This document shows positions 1 to 6,877 of a stretch of DNA of 22,616 bases, piece after piece. Both the position numbers and the translations under genes were made by a program. How positions within the stretch are numbered: the stretch's first letter is position 1; every line of letters begins with the position of its first letter. Source of the stretch: a virus; IMG/VR virus record IMGVR_UViG_3300031963_012204, positions 1-22,616 of that record, one strand, 5' to 3'. The notes under the pieces were generated by a model that was not told where the DNA came from, searched no databases, and saw only the letters and a list, made by a program, of their open reading frames with translations.

Positions 1-627
1 CTATGGCTTGACGGAAACGCTGAAGGCGCCCAAGCCAACCTCTGCGGCGCCGACCTCCGCGGCGCCGATTTCCGCGACGCCGATTTCCGCTACGCCAACC
101 TCCGCGACGCCGATTTCCGCTACGCCGACCTCCGCGACGCCGATTTCCGCTACGCCGACCTCAGCGAAGCCGACCTCCGCGACGCCGACCTCCGCGGCGC
201 CGATTTCCGCTACGCCAACCTCCGCGACGCCGATTTCCGCTACGCCAACCTCCGCTACGCCGATTTCCGCTACGCCGACCTCCGCTACGCCGATTTCCGC
301 GACGCACTGGGGATTCCCATTGCTGAAGATGCCCCCGCCAGACTGCTCGCTGTTGCCCATGCAGCCCTGGCCGCTCCCGACGCGCTGGAGATGGGGACAT
401 GGCACACATGCGAGACGACCCATTGCATCTGCGGATGGGCTGAGCATCTGGGCGGCCCGCTGGCCAAGCTGATCATTCAACAAAACGGTAACGCAGTAGG
501 CGGATTGATGCTGCTAGGCATCGATGCGCACGCGCATTTTTACGTGACCAATGAAAAGGCGCGTGAGTTTTTGCAGTCTGTTATTGACAACGCCAACACA
601 ACCATCATTGCAGGAGTGAGCGCATGA
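1..627 (+). CDS. Pentapeptide-repeat protein, 5' end outside the window
   Basis: Read from base 1 in frame 1, this strand encodes 18 tandem pentapeptides of the A(D/N)(L/F)R(Y/D/G) type (about residues 12-101), then a C-terminal domain of about 107 residues with a [17 protein letters not shown] segment. Pentapeptide repeats fold as a right-handed beta-helix; some mimic DNA, but nothing here identifies a target. Similar pairings of pentapeptides with a Trp-His-Thr-Cys..Thr-His-Cys domain are, from memory, common in phage and prophage proteins of unknown function. There is no stop upstream and no convincing start in the window, so the gene is partial; an internal ATG at 391 would give only the C-terminal domain. 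It overlaps ssb by an ATGA junction. The array keeps other frames open on both strands, and those readings (Ala-Thr-Pro and Val-Ala-Glu-rich) are shadows. Confidence 0.8.
   Translation, partial: LWLDGNAEGAQANLCGADLRGADFRDADFRYANLRDADFRYADLRDADFRYADLSEADLRDADLRGADFRYANLRDADFRYANLRYADFRYADLRYADFRDALGIPIAEDAPARLLAVAHAALAAPDALEMGTWHTCETTHCICGWAEHLGGPLAKLIIQQNGNAVGGLMLLGIDAHAHFYVTNEKAREFLQSVIDNANTTIIAGVSA
34..306 (+). repeat. Tandem 15-base coding repeat (pentapeptide array)
   Basis: Eighteen 15-base units occupy 34-303, and two neighbouring units often form a 30-base higher-order repeat pairing a GATTTC unit with a GACCTC or AACCTC unit. The units are nearly identical in nucleotides as well as residues, with the same codons reused. 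This suggests recent expansion by slippage or recombination rather than conservation of the protein fold alone. Confidence 0.85.
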
Positions 628-989
628 ACTGCATTACCCTCGTCGGCAGAGCCGGCCGAGATCCTGAGGTCCGGTATTTTGAATCCGGCTCCATGGTCGC
701 CAACCTTTCGATTGCGGTGAACCGCCGCCGGGACGAGGATCCCGAATGGTTCAACCTTGAGATCTGGGGCAAAGCCGCCCAGGTCGCTGCGGACTACGTG
801 CGGAAGGGTTCGCTGATCGGCGTGATCGGTTCTGTGAAAACGGAAAAATGGACAGACCGCGCCACCGGCGAAGAGCGCAAAAAGACGGTCGTCCGGGTTG
901 ACAACCTGACACTGCTCAGCTCCAAACGCGACTCCGAGCCGTCGGACGGTGGTGGATTTGCGCCCAGCGAGGAAGAGGTGCCTTTCTGA
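624..989 (+). CDS. ssb: Single-stranded DNA-binding protein (SSB)
   Basis: A 121-residue protein with the bacterial SSB OB-fold: it opens [18 protein letters not shown], continues with an ANLSIAVNR strand and [21 protein letters not shown], and ends in a short acidic tail, EEEVPF, matching the DDIPF-type tip that recruits partner proteins. The linker before the tip is unusually short compared with cellular SSBs of about 150-180 residues. It would coat ssDNA during replication and recombination. The start overlaps the pentapeptide gene by ATGA, and its stop shares one base with the sigma factor start, so the three are probably co-translated. The RecT and RecE-like genes downstream make a recombination role likely. 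Confidence 0.95.
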   Translation: MNCITLVGRAGRDPEVRYFESGSMVANLSIAVNRRRDEDPEWFNLEIWGKAAQVAADYVRKGSLIGVIGSVKTEKWTDRATGEERKKTVVRVDNLTLLSSKRDSEPSDGGGFAPSEEEVPF

Positions 990-1831
990 TGGATTCCCTC
1001 GGAACCTACCTGCACGAGATCGGCCGCGTACCGCTTCTCACCACGACCCAGGAGATCCAACTGGGGCGTCAGATCCAGGCGATGCAAGCACTCGAAGCCG
1101 AAGGCCGTACTGAGCTGACCCGTGATGAGCAACGGATCATGCGGAACGGCAAGCGTGCGATGGACAAGATGATAAAATCCAACCTCCGATTTGTGGTCAC
1201 CATCGCCCGCAAATACCATTACGTCTGCCAGACACTGGAACTGGCGGATGTGATCAGCCTGGGAAACATCGGGCTAGCGACTGCTGCGCGTAAGTTCAGG
1301 CCAGAGCTTGGCTACAAGTTCTCGACCTATGCGTATTGGTGGATCCGGCAGAGCATCACACGCGGAATCAATAATGAAGATCGGTTGATCAGGCTTCCGG
1401 TACATCAGTTCGAGCGGATCGGCAAGATCCGCAACCTGCGGATGAAGCATCCGGGGATGACGATCGATGAAGCTGCTGCCAAGTTGAAGATTTCGATCCA
1501 TGATCTACGGCCGGCATTGCTGGCGTGGACATTGGCGAGCCTGGATAAGGAGGCCGTCGAGGATGGCACAACGATCGGCAGCACAGTTTCGGATGTTACC
1601 CAGTGTCCGGATGATGAGTTGCTGCGGACAACAGCGAACGATGAGGTGCAGATGGCACTGAGTGCATTGAAGCCTGAAGACCGAAACGTGATCGAGTGGC
1701 GGTTTGGGTTCAAAGGGCAGATGGCGCTATCAGAGATCGGCAAAAGAACTGGAGTATGTCGGGAACGTGTGCGACAACGCGAGAAGCGTGCGCTGCTGCG
1801 GTTGCGGTCGTTATTGCAGGTGGCGGGATGA
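989..1831 (+). CDS. Sigma-70 family RNA polymerase sigma factor
   Basis: A 280-residue sigma factor lacking region 1.1. Region 1.2 is DSLGTYLHEIGRVPLLT; regions 2.1-2.4 run through SNLRFVVTIARKY and FSTYAYWWIRQSITRGI; region 3.0 has RLPVHQFERI; region 4 ends with a helix-turn-helix, LSEIGKRTGVCRERVRQ. YAYWWIRQ resembles cyanobacterial group 2 sigmas. Residues equivalent to E. coli sigma70 Q437 and T440 (-12 contact) and H455 and E458 (extended -10) appear kept, so -10 recognition is probably near the housekeeping type. In region 2.2, however, the core-binding DLIQEGN motif reads DVISLGN, changing the positions of Q406 and E407. It probably directs host RNA polymerase to phage promoters. Its start overlaps the ssb stop by one base; its stop overlaps the next start by ATGA. 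Confidence 0.93.
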   Translation: MDSLGTYLHEIGRVPLLTTTQEIQLGRQIQAMQALEAEGRTELTRDEQRIMRNGKRAMDKMIKSNLRFVVTIARKYHYVCQTLELADVISLGNIGLATAARKFRPELGYKFSTYAYWWIRQSITRGINNEDRLIRLPVHQFERIGKIRNLRMKHPGMTIDEAAAKLKISIHDLRPALLAWTLASLDKEAVEDGTTIGSTVSDVTQCPDDELLRTTANDEVQMALSALKPEDRNVIEWRFGFKGQMALSEIGKRTGVCRERVRQREKRALLRLRSLLQVAG

Positions 1832-2079
1832 CAGCCACCTATGACCAGCGCGGCATGAGCCTTCTCAACGATTACCCCCGGTGCGCCGGATGGGGCGATG
1901 GCCCCGAAGATTGGCTGGAGGAATGCTACGACTGTCAGCGCCGGACGGCGCCACCAGGTGGGCAGCAGCATCACCCGCCGCTGATCATTGCGTTCTGGTG
2001 TGAGGATTACATCCCGCCCGATCGGCCGGAGGATCAGCGGTTGCGCAACTGGCCCGGCAGCAAGGACTGGGTGGTGTAG
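1828..2079 (+). CDS. Small Cys-rich protein, paralogue of the 14398-14598 gene
   Basis: An 83-residue unknown with Cys at 19, 33, 36 and 58 in the arrangement RCAG..CYDCQRRT..PGG..WC, suggesting a single zinc site. The segment MSLLNDYPRCAG from residue 10 and CxxCQRRT are repeated in the 66-residue protein at 14398-14598. I chose ATG 1828 because it overlaps the sigma stop (ATGA) and has AGGTGG five bases upstream; ATG 1855 would make the protein start exactly as its paralogue does. The family may be a DNA- or protein-binding zinc knuckle, but no function can be named. An open minus-strand frame across this region has no supporting features. Confidence 0.7.
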   Translation: MTATYDQRGMSLLNDYPRCAGWGDGPEDWLEECYDCQRRTAPPGGQQHHPPLIIAFWCEDYIPPDRPEDQRLRNWPGSKDWVV

Positions 2080-2083
2080 AGGC

Positions 2084-2269
2084 ATGAACGACCACTGCGT
2101 CCTCGATTACTCCAAGCACCCCCAGGTGCTCCGCTGCCTGGAGTGCGGCGACACTCAGGAACTGGTGCTGCCGATGGCTATCTCTGCGGTGGTGACGCAG
2201 ACGAATCGGTTCATAGCTGATCACCGCAAGTGCCGGCCCCTTTTTACCTCCACTTCTTTCAAGTCATGA
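2084..2269 (+). CDS. Small putative zinc-finger protein
   Basis: A 61-residue unknown with C18-x2-C21 (RCLECGDTQE) and H47-x2-C50 (DHRKC), a CCHC spacing compatible with one structural zinc. The spacer is about 25 residues, so it would be a zinc-ribbon-like rather than a classical finger fold. The ATG at 2084 lies just after the previous stop, with a GAGG sequence immediately upstream, and the stop forms ATGA with the next gene. The function is unknown; small phage zinc proteins often act as transcription or host-takeover factors, but that is only an analogy here. Confidence 0.65.
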   Translation: MNDHCVLDYSKHPQVLRCLECGDTQELVLPMAISAVVTQTNRFIADHRKCRPLFTSTSFKS

Positions 2270-2439
2270 CCTACGACGACCGACTCAACATCGCCAAATG
2301 TGCCCGGCAGCGTGGCCAACAGGCCGCCGCCGATGGCGACCCCGGGCGCTACTACCGGGAGACTGCCGCCAGCTTCCGGTTAGTGGGCCGGTATGGCAAC
2401 GCCGCCACGTTTGACCGGCTCGCGGAGGGGGTGGGATGA
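2266..2439 (+). CDS. Small hypothetical protein
   Basis: A 57-residue, probably helical soluble protein with ATGA overlaps at both ends. I do not recognise a family. Its opening, RLNIAKCARQRG, loosely resembles the opening of the 45-residue protein at 15992-16129 (ENVARCAKERS), so the two may be distant relatives; the match is too short to be sure. The rest is rich in Ala, Arg and Tyr with no clear motif. Position and junctions support it as a real gene of the early operon. Confidence 0.55.
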   Translation: MTYDDRLNIAKCARQRGQQAAADGDPGRYYRETAASFRLVGRYGNAATFDRLAEGVG

Positions 2440-2615
2440 GCCACTACCTGCGCAATCTCTCCCGCCATCCCGGCCTCCCGGTGACCGTGTTCTTTAGCGC
2501 TCTTGCTATGGCGGACAGCAGCCATTCATCACGCGGCGTCCTTTTTGGCGCGGTGGTCGCGAGCGTCTATTGGCTGCCGGTGCTGCTCACCACCCCACGG
2601 GGCCCGCAGCCATGA
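2436..2615 (+). CDS. Small probable membrane protein
   Basis: A 59-residue protein with two hydrophobic stretches, about residues 14-25 (LPVTVFFSALAM) and 35-51 (VLFGAVVASVYWLPVLL), separated by a short Ser/His loop, so a two-pass inner-membrane hairpin is plausible. It overlaps both neighbours by ATGA. No family recognised. It could be a host-interaction or superinfection-type membrane peptide, but this is only a guess from size and topology. Confidence 0.55.
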   Translation: MSHYLRNLSRHPGLPVTVFFSALAMADSSHSSRGVLFGAVVASVYWLPVLLTTPRGPQP

Positions 2616-2869
2616 CCACCCCCAACGCCATCGCCCTGGTCCGCGCGCGGCTGTCGTGTCAGCTCGAGGCCGCCGCCCGTGAAGTCGAGCAGGCCCTCAC
2701 GGATGACGCCCCGATCCGGGCGGCCTACGACCAGGGCCGCGCCGACGAACGCCAGGACATGGTGGCCCGGCTCATGTGCTGGCACGAGTCCATCCCGCCC
2801 ACTGCCGGCCGCCATGCCGCCCTCCTCCGTTCAACCCTTCACGACATCATCCGGAGCGTCACCACATGA
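2612..2869 (+). CDS. Small hypothetical protein
   Basis: An 85-residue, probably all-helical protein starting MTTPNAIALVRARLSCQLEA, with an acidic middle (TDDAPIRAAYDQGRADERQD). The start at ATG 2612 overlaps the previous stop by ATGA; an in-frame start at 2570 would lie inside the previous gene. It contains two Cys (16 and 56) without a zinc-like arrangement. I recognise no domain; helical content and co-translation with its neighbours are all that can be said. Confidence 0.55.
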   Translation: MTTPNAIALVRARLSCQLEAAAREVEQALTDDAPIRAAYDQGRADERQDMVARLMCWHESIPPTAGRHAALLRSTLHDIIRSVTT

Positions 2870-2904
2870 CCCGCATTGACCAGATCATCGGGTCGGGGAG
2901 ATGA
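2866..2904 (+). CDS. 12-codon linking ORF between ATGA junctions
   Basis: This ORF encodes MTRIDQIIGSGR. It begins on the ATGA that ends the preceding gene and ends on the ATGA that starts the helicase. It also carries GGGGAG just before the helicase ATG, so it may exist mainly to carry ribosomes to the helicase start or to hold its ribosome binding site. Whether the peptide matters is unknown. Confidence 0.3.
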   Translation: MTRIDQIIGSGR

Positions 2905-4310
2905 GCTACGCCTCTTTCCTCGACCAAAAAACCCATGCCGGCGCTCTCCAGGGCTTTGAACCGGTATGGATGCCCTCCTCCCTGTTTGATTTCCAGCAGT
3001 CTCTAGTGGGTTGGGCCATCCGCAAGGGTCGCGCTGCGATCTTTGCCGATTGCGGGCTGGGCAAGACGGCCATGCAGCTCACATGGGCTGAAAACGTCGC
3101 CCGGCACGCCGACAAGCCGGTGCTGATCCTCACCCCTCTCGCGGTAGCGGCTCAGACCGTGCGCGAGGGTGAGAAATTTGGAATCGAGTGCCATCGGTCC
3201 AGCGATGGGGTGATCGCCGGCCGAATCGTGATCACCAACTACGAACGGCTGGAGCACTTCAACCCTGCCGACTTTGCTGGGGTGGTCTGCGATGAGTCCA
3301 GCATCTTGAAGAGCTTCGACGGATCCCGCCGCAATGAGATCACCAACTTCATGCGGAAGGTGCCCTACCGGCTGCTGGCGACTGCTACGGCTGCCCCTAA
3401 CGACTTCATCGAACTGGGGACCAGCTCCGAAGCGCTCGGATACATGGGGCACATGGACATGTTGGCTCGGTTCTTCAAGAACGATCAAAGCAACCTCACC
3501 AGCCGGCGGATGTACGGCGAGGCGCCGAAATGGCGTTTCAAGGGCCATGCCGAGACGCCTTTCTGGCAGTGGGTCACAAGCTGGGCCCGTGCCTGCCGTA
3601 AGCCCTCAGACCTCGGCTACGACGATGGCCGCTTTGTGCTCCCCCCATTGCGCGAAACCGACCACCTGATCGAAACCGACACCATACCGGAAGGTATGCT
3701 TTTCGCCCTCCCCGCCACCGATCTACGGGAACAACGGGCAGAGAAGAAGCGCACCGTCCGCGAGCGCTGTGAACAGGTGGCCGCCATGGTCGCCAACACC
3801 GGTCAGCCGGCCCTGGTCTGGTGTCACCTCAACGAGGAAGGCAACCTCCTCGAACAACTGATCCCGGACGCTATTCAGGTCTCAGGCTCCGACCGTGACG
3901 ACCTGAAGGAACAGCGGCTGATCGACTTCGCCGAAGGTCGCAGCCGTGTCCTGATCACTAAGCCCAAGATCGGCGCATGGGGTCTCAACTTCCAGCGCTG
4001 CAGCCACATCACCTACTTCCCTTCCCATTCTTTCGAGCAGTATTACCAGTCGGTCCGGCGTTGCTGGCGTTTCGGGCAGGAAAACCCCGTCACAGTTGAC
4101 ATCGTGTTGACGGAAGGCGAGCGGCGCATCATGGACAACCTGCAGCGCAAGCGGCAGCAGGCTGAACAGATGTTTGCCAATCTCGTCGCCGAAATGAATC
4201 ACTCGCTGGAGATCCAGCGCAAGCCCCACCAATCCACCACCATTACCCTCCCCTCATGGCTGTCCTCACCGACCGTTACGCCATCTACAACGGCGACTGC
4301 ATCGAAGTAA
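2901..4310 (+). CDS. SNF2-like superfamily 2 helicase / DNA translocase
   Basis: A 469-residue two-lobed SF2 ATPase. Lobe 1 has Walker A CGLGKTA at about 51-57, a DESS Walker B box at 131-134 and TATAAPND (motif III) at 161-168. Lobe 2 ends with motif VI, QSVRRCWRFGQ, at 383-393, the arginine-finger pattern of SNF2/Rad54-like and type III restriction translocases. After about residue 400 there is a charged helical segment and a Ser/Thr-rich tail, part of it encoded in the overlap with the methyltransferase (4256-4310). The DESS variant in place of DEAH is, from memory, frequent in phage copies. No nuclease domain is visible. It probably remodels or translocates along dsDNA. The 55-base overlap with the methyltransferase suggests a functional pair. 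Confidence 0.9.
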   Translation: MSYASFLDQKTHAGALQGFEPVWMPSSLFDFQQSLVGWAIRKGRAAIFADCGLGKTAMQLTWAENVARHADKPVLILTPLAVAAQTVREGEKFGIECHRSSDGVIAGRIVITNYERLEHFNPADFAGVVCDESSILKSFDGSRRNEITNFMRKVPYRLLATATAAPNDFIELGTSSEALGYMGHMDMLARFFKNDQSNLTSRRMYGEAPKWRFKGHAETPFWQWVTSWARACRKPSDLGYDDGRFVLPPLRETDHLIETDTIPEGMLFALPATDLREQRAEKKRTVRERCEQVAAMVANTGQPALVWCHLNEEGNLLEQLIPDAIQVSGSDRDDLKEQRLIDFAEGRSRVLITKPKIGAWGLNFQRCSHITYFPSHSFEQYYQSVRRCWRFGQENPVTVDIVLTEGERRIMDNLQRKRQQAEQMFANLVAEMNHSLEIQRKPHQSTTITLPSWLSSPTVTPSTTATASK

Positions 4311-5236
4311 TGCAAGGGCTCCCGTCCGAGAGCATCCACTTCTCGATCTATAGCCCGCCGTTCGCCGGTCTCTACGTCTACAGCTCCGATGAACGGGACG
4401 TGAGTAACTGTGTGGACTATGCCCAGTTCATGGACCACTACGGCTACGTGGTTCGTGATCTTCACCGGTTGACGGTGCCAGGGCGGCTGACCGCTGTCCA
4501 CTGCACCGACATTCCCTCTGGCAACAGCGGCCAGGATTCGCTGATGGACCTGCCGGGCAAGATCATCTCCCTGCACGAGGCCAACGGCTGGCACTACGTC
4601 GCCCGCCACACGATATGGAAGGAACCCCTATGGGTGCGCAACCGGACGATGGTGAAAAACCTGGCCCATAAGACGGTCGTGGACGATGCCGCCTTTGCTG
4701 GCGTCGCCTCAGCCGACTACCTGCTGATGTTCCGCCGCAGCGGCACCAACCCCATCCCGATCGCAAACCCCACCGGCCTTGACCACTACGCCGGGGAATG
4801 CCCGATCCCTCAGGAACTGCTGCGGTACAAGGGATGGAAGGGCAAGCAAACCGAGAATCGTTTCAGCCACTGGATCTGGCGCCGCTATGCCAGCTCGATA
4901 TGGGACGACATCAACATGGGCCGTGTCCTGCCGTTCCGCGACAGCAAGGATCCCGACGATGAGAAGCACGTACACCCCTTGCAACTGGATGTGATCGACC
5001 GGGCGATCTGCCTTCGCTCCAACCCTGGCGAGACGGTGCTCACCCCGTTCATGGGTGTCGGCTCCGAAGTGTTCGGCGCCGTCTCTCTCGGCCGCCGTGG
5101 CATCGGAATCGAACTGAAGGAGAGCTATTTCCGGCAGGCGATCAAGAACATGGCGATCGCCGTGGAAGACACTCGCGAGCCGGACCAGTCCGCGCTGTTT
5201 TCTGACTCTGACCTTTTTGCTGAGGTTTCCGCATGA
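4256..5236 (+). CDS. Beta-class DNA methyltransferase (N4-cytosine or N6-adenine)
   Basis: A 326-residue amino-methyltransferase. The catalytic motif SPPF (33-36) comes before the S-adenosylmethionine motif TPFMGVG (263-269), the order of the beta class. The substrate loop begins NGDCIEVMQGL. An SPPF rather than DPPY motif favours N4-cytosine, though N6-adenine is not excluded. The helix before motif I has HPLQLDVIDRAI, typical of the family. The region between them, about 200 residues, holds the target-recognition domain. The start at 4256 lies inside the helicase gene, and the N-terminal motif needs this start, so the overlap is real. No cognate endonuclease is adjacent, so it is probably an orphan enzyme used for self-protection or regulation, or a partner of the helicase. 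Confidence 0.92.
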   Translation: MAVLTDRYAIYNGDCIEVMQGLPSESIHFSIYSPPFAGLYVYSSDERDVSNCVDYAQFMDHYGYVVRDLHRLTVPGRLTAVHCTDIPSGNSGQDSLMDLPGKIISLHEANGWHYVARHTIWKEPLWVRNRTMVKNLAHKTVVDDAAFAGVASADYLLMFRRSGTNPIPIANPTGLDHYAGECPIPQELLRYKGWKGKQTENRFSHWIWRRYASSIWDDINMGRVLPFRDSKDPDDEKHVHPLQLDVIDRAICLRSNPGETVLTPFMGVGSEVFGAVSLGRRGIGIELKESYFRQAIKNMAIAVEDTREPDQSALFSDSDLFAEVSA

Positions 5237-5472
5237 CCATGATCACCAACGATTCCAACCGCAACCTGCCGCCATTCATCGGCTTGTGGAGCCCCGCACC
5301 AGGGTGCGGGAAGTCAACGGTCGCGCATTATCTGGGCGAACTGCAGCCGGGATACAGCGACGACAGCGGCCACCGATCAGAGGCCGGCTTGGGTGATATT
5401 CCTATCGCCCGGACGATCGTGAACGACGGCACGCTCAGCGAGCTGCGGCGCAAGGTGGGGGTGATGGCATGA
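5233..5472 (+). CDS. Shortened P-loop protein, probable internally deleted dNMP kinase
   Basis: A 79-residue protein with a Walker A-like loop, PAPGCGKSTV (21-30), in which the usual first Gly is Pro. It jumps after about 10 residues to GHRSEAGLGD and TIVNDGTLSELRRKV, which resemble the C-terminal end of phage deoxynucleoside monophosphate kinases (His-Ser-Glu, then Ile-x-Asn-Asp/Asn-Gly-Thr/Ser-Leu-x-x-Leu). Those enzymes are normally near 180-240 residues, so the LID/NMP-binding core appears missing. The frame is intact and both ends have ATGA junctions, so it is still translated, but kinase activity is unlikely. Alternatively it may be an unrelated small P-loop peptide. Confidence 0.7.
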   Translation: MTMITNDSNRNLPPFIGLWSPAPGCGKSTVAHYLGELQPGYSDDSGHRSEAGLGDIPIARTIVNDGTLSELRRKVGVMA

Positions 5473-6062
5473 AGGAACGTCCGATCCTGTTCTCTGGCCC
5501 GATGGTGCGGGCCATCCTCGAGGGACGGAAGACGCAGACGCGGAGGGTGGTAAAACGCCAGGGCGACATGGAGTTCGACCCTGCTGATCCTCACTTCGGA
5601 CCTTACTGGCTGTCCTATGCCACCGAAGCGGATGGGGAAGACGCCAAAGTCCGCTGCCCCTACGGCGTGCCAGGCGACCGGCTCTGGGTGCGGGAGACGT
5701 TCGCGGAGAACGCGGGCACAGCCGGCGGCATCGTCTACCGCGCTGACGTCGGCGATTCATGCCATGGCGTCGCACGACTGGATCTGAAATGCCAGGAATG
5801 GACGCATCACGTTGACCGCTGGCGCCCGTCGATCTTCATGCCCCGGCGGTTCAGCCGCATCCTGCTGGAGATCACCGGCGTGCGGGTGGAGAGGCTGCAG
5901 GACATCAGCGATGACGACTGCCGAGCAGAGGGCTACGACCGATCACACGCTTTCCCCCGTGAATGGTTTGCCCGGCTTTGGGCATCTATTAACGGCCCCG
6001 GATCATGGGCCGCCAACCCGTGGGTGTGGGTGGTGAGCTTCCGGAGGGTGGAGGCGAAATGA
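5469..6062 (+). CDS. ASCH/PUA-like phage protein of unknown function
   Basis: A 197-residue protein with the recognisable phage architecture: RPILFSGPMVRAILEGRKTQ at the start, TRRVV shortly after, CPYGVPGDRLWVRETF in the middle, then RWRPSIFMPRRFSRILLEIT, a ISDDDCRAEG segment and a C-terminal SWAANPWVWVVSF. This family is widespread in phages and prophages and resembles ASCH-fold (PUA-like) RNA/nucleotide-binding domains; its function is not established as far as I recall. Start and stop both form ATGA overlaps with neighbours. Length and motifs look complete. Confidence 0.82.
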   Translation: MKERPILFSGPMVRAILEGRKTQTRRVVKRQGDMEFDPADPHFGPYWLSYATEADGEDAKVRCPYGVPGDRLWVRETFAENAGTAGGIVYRADVGDSCHGVARLDLKCQEWTHHVDRWRPSIFMPRRFSRILLEITGVRVERLQDISDDDCRAEGYDRSHAFPREWFARLWASINGPGSWAANPWVWVVSFRRVEAK

Positions 6063-6877
6063 CGCTGCTCCCCTTCCTCCTGCACCTCCCCGACGGCAAG
6101 CGTCGCCGCGGTGCGGTCAGGGCCCGTGATTGGGCCACTGGCATGGATGCCTTGTGGACCCGCTACCCCGGGGCATCGGTCCAGCTCACCATGCTCGCCT
6201 CATCGCCACCCTCAAACACTGCCCCCGTCGCCGCCACTGAACGGCTCCCGCTGGCACAGGCTGAGGCCATCGCTGATTCGATGGGCACCGGCAGTCCCGC
6301 CCTGGATCGGATCGTGGAGAGGCTCGGCAGCACCGCCGACCCCAAACGCCGCTACGAGTACGTGCTGTGGCTGGCCAAGAAGCTGCCTCCCCTGCCGGAG
6401 GACTACCGGCAGGACGTGTTCAAGGTGCGGGGCTGCGTGTCGCAGGTGTATGTGGTGGGGCAGCTGCAGGAGGGGCGCCTGCATTGGCAGGGCGATTCGG
6501 ATGCGGCAATCACCAAGGGGCTGATAGCGTTGCTGGTCGAGGGTCTGGAGGGCCTCACCCCCGCCCAGGTGGAAGCCCTCGATCCGGCCTTCCTGGCCGA
6601 CACCGGGCTGCAGGCGAGCCTCACGCCCTCGCGCGCCAACGGCTTCCTGAACATCTTCCGGATGATGCAGGCCCAGGCCCGCTCCCTCAGCGCCGACATC
6701 CCGCGGTTCACATCTCGTCGCTGGTCCGCGGTGTCGGTGCCGGTGGCGACCGCCAGGAACAATTCCCGCACCAGCCCTTCAATCGGTGCGGCTGGTGCTG
6801 ACTGCAGACACGCGGCGACGGCTGCTGCAGACTCCTGCCGGGCGGTGGCCGCCGCCGAGGCGTTCCTGAGGGCCTGA
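6059..6877 (+). CDS. sufE: SufE sulfur-acceptor domain fused to a phage-like N-terminus
   Basis: A 272-residue ORF in three parts. Residues 1-44 look like a short phage protein (HLPDGKRRRGAVRARD). Residues about 75-213 are a full SufE domain: PALDRIVERLGSTADPKRRY, then KVRGCVSQVYV with the sulfur-accepting Cys at 126, WQGDSDAAITKGLIALL, and SLTPSRANGFLNIFRMMQ. The last 58 residues are Ala/Ser/Arg-rich and unlike SufE. SufE takes persulfide sulfur from the cysteine desulfurase SufS and passes it to the SufBCD scaffold. The gene may be translated as one fusion from ATG 6059 (ATGA overlap), or SufE may start at the internal ATG 6191 or 6281. It looks like host-derived cargo inserted behind a truncated or short phage gene. 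Confidence 0.82.
   Translation: MTLLPFLLHLPDGKRRRGAVRARDWATGMDALWTRYPGASVQLTMLASSPPSNTAPVAATERLPLAQAEAIADSMGTGSPALDRIVERLGSTADPKRRYEYVLWLAKKLPPLPEDYRQDVFKVRGCVSQVYVVGQLQEGRLHWQGDSDAAITKGLIALLVEGLEGLTPAQVEALDPAFLADTGLQASLTPSRANGFLNIFRMMQAQARSLSADIPRFTSRRWSAVSVPVATARNNSRTSPSIGAAGADCRHAATAAADSCRAVAAAEAFLRA

Noticed and set aside
34-306. CRISPR-like array
   Set aside because: The units are contiguous 15-base coding repeats with no unique spacers.
1-483. Minus-strand Val-Ala-Glu-Ile-Gly repeat ORF over the pentapeptide array
   Set aside because: It is an artefact of the 15-base repeat; the + strand frame gives proper pentapeptides and a recognisable C-terminal domain.
1405-2085. Minus-strand ORF of 226 codons opposite the sigma factor
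   Set aside because: It opposes a clear sigma factor, has no motif, and its composition is that expected from the complementary codons.
3141-3149. GGTAGCG as a specific cyAbrB operator
   Set aside because: The same motif occurs within the helicase gene and elsewhere, so the sequence alone cannot prove specificity; only the inverted pair near 8714 is kept as a candidate.
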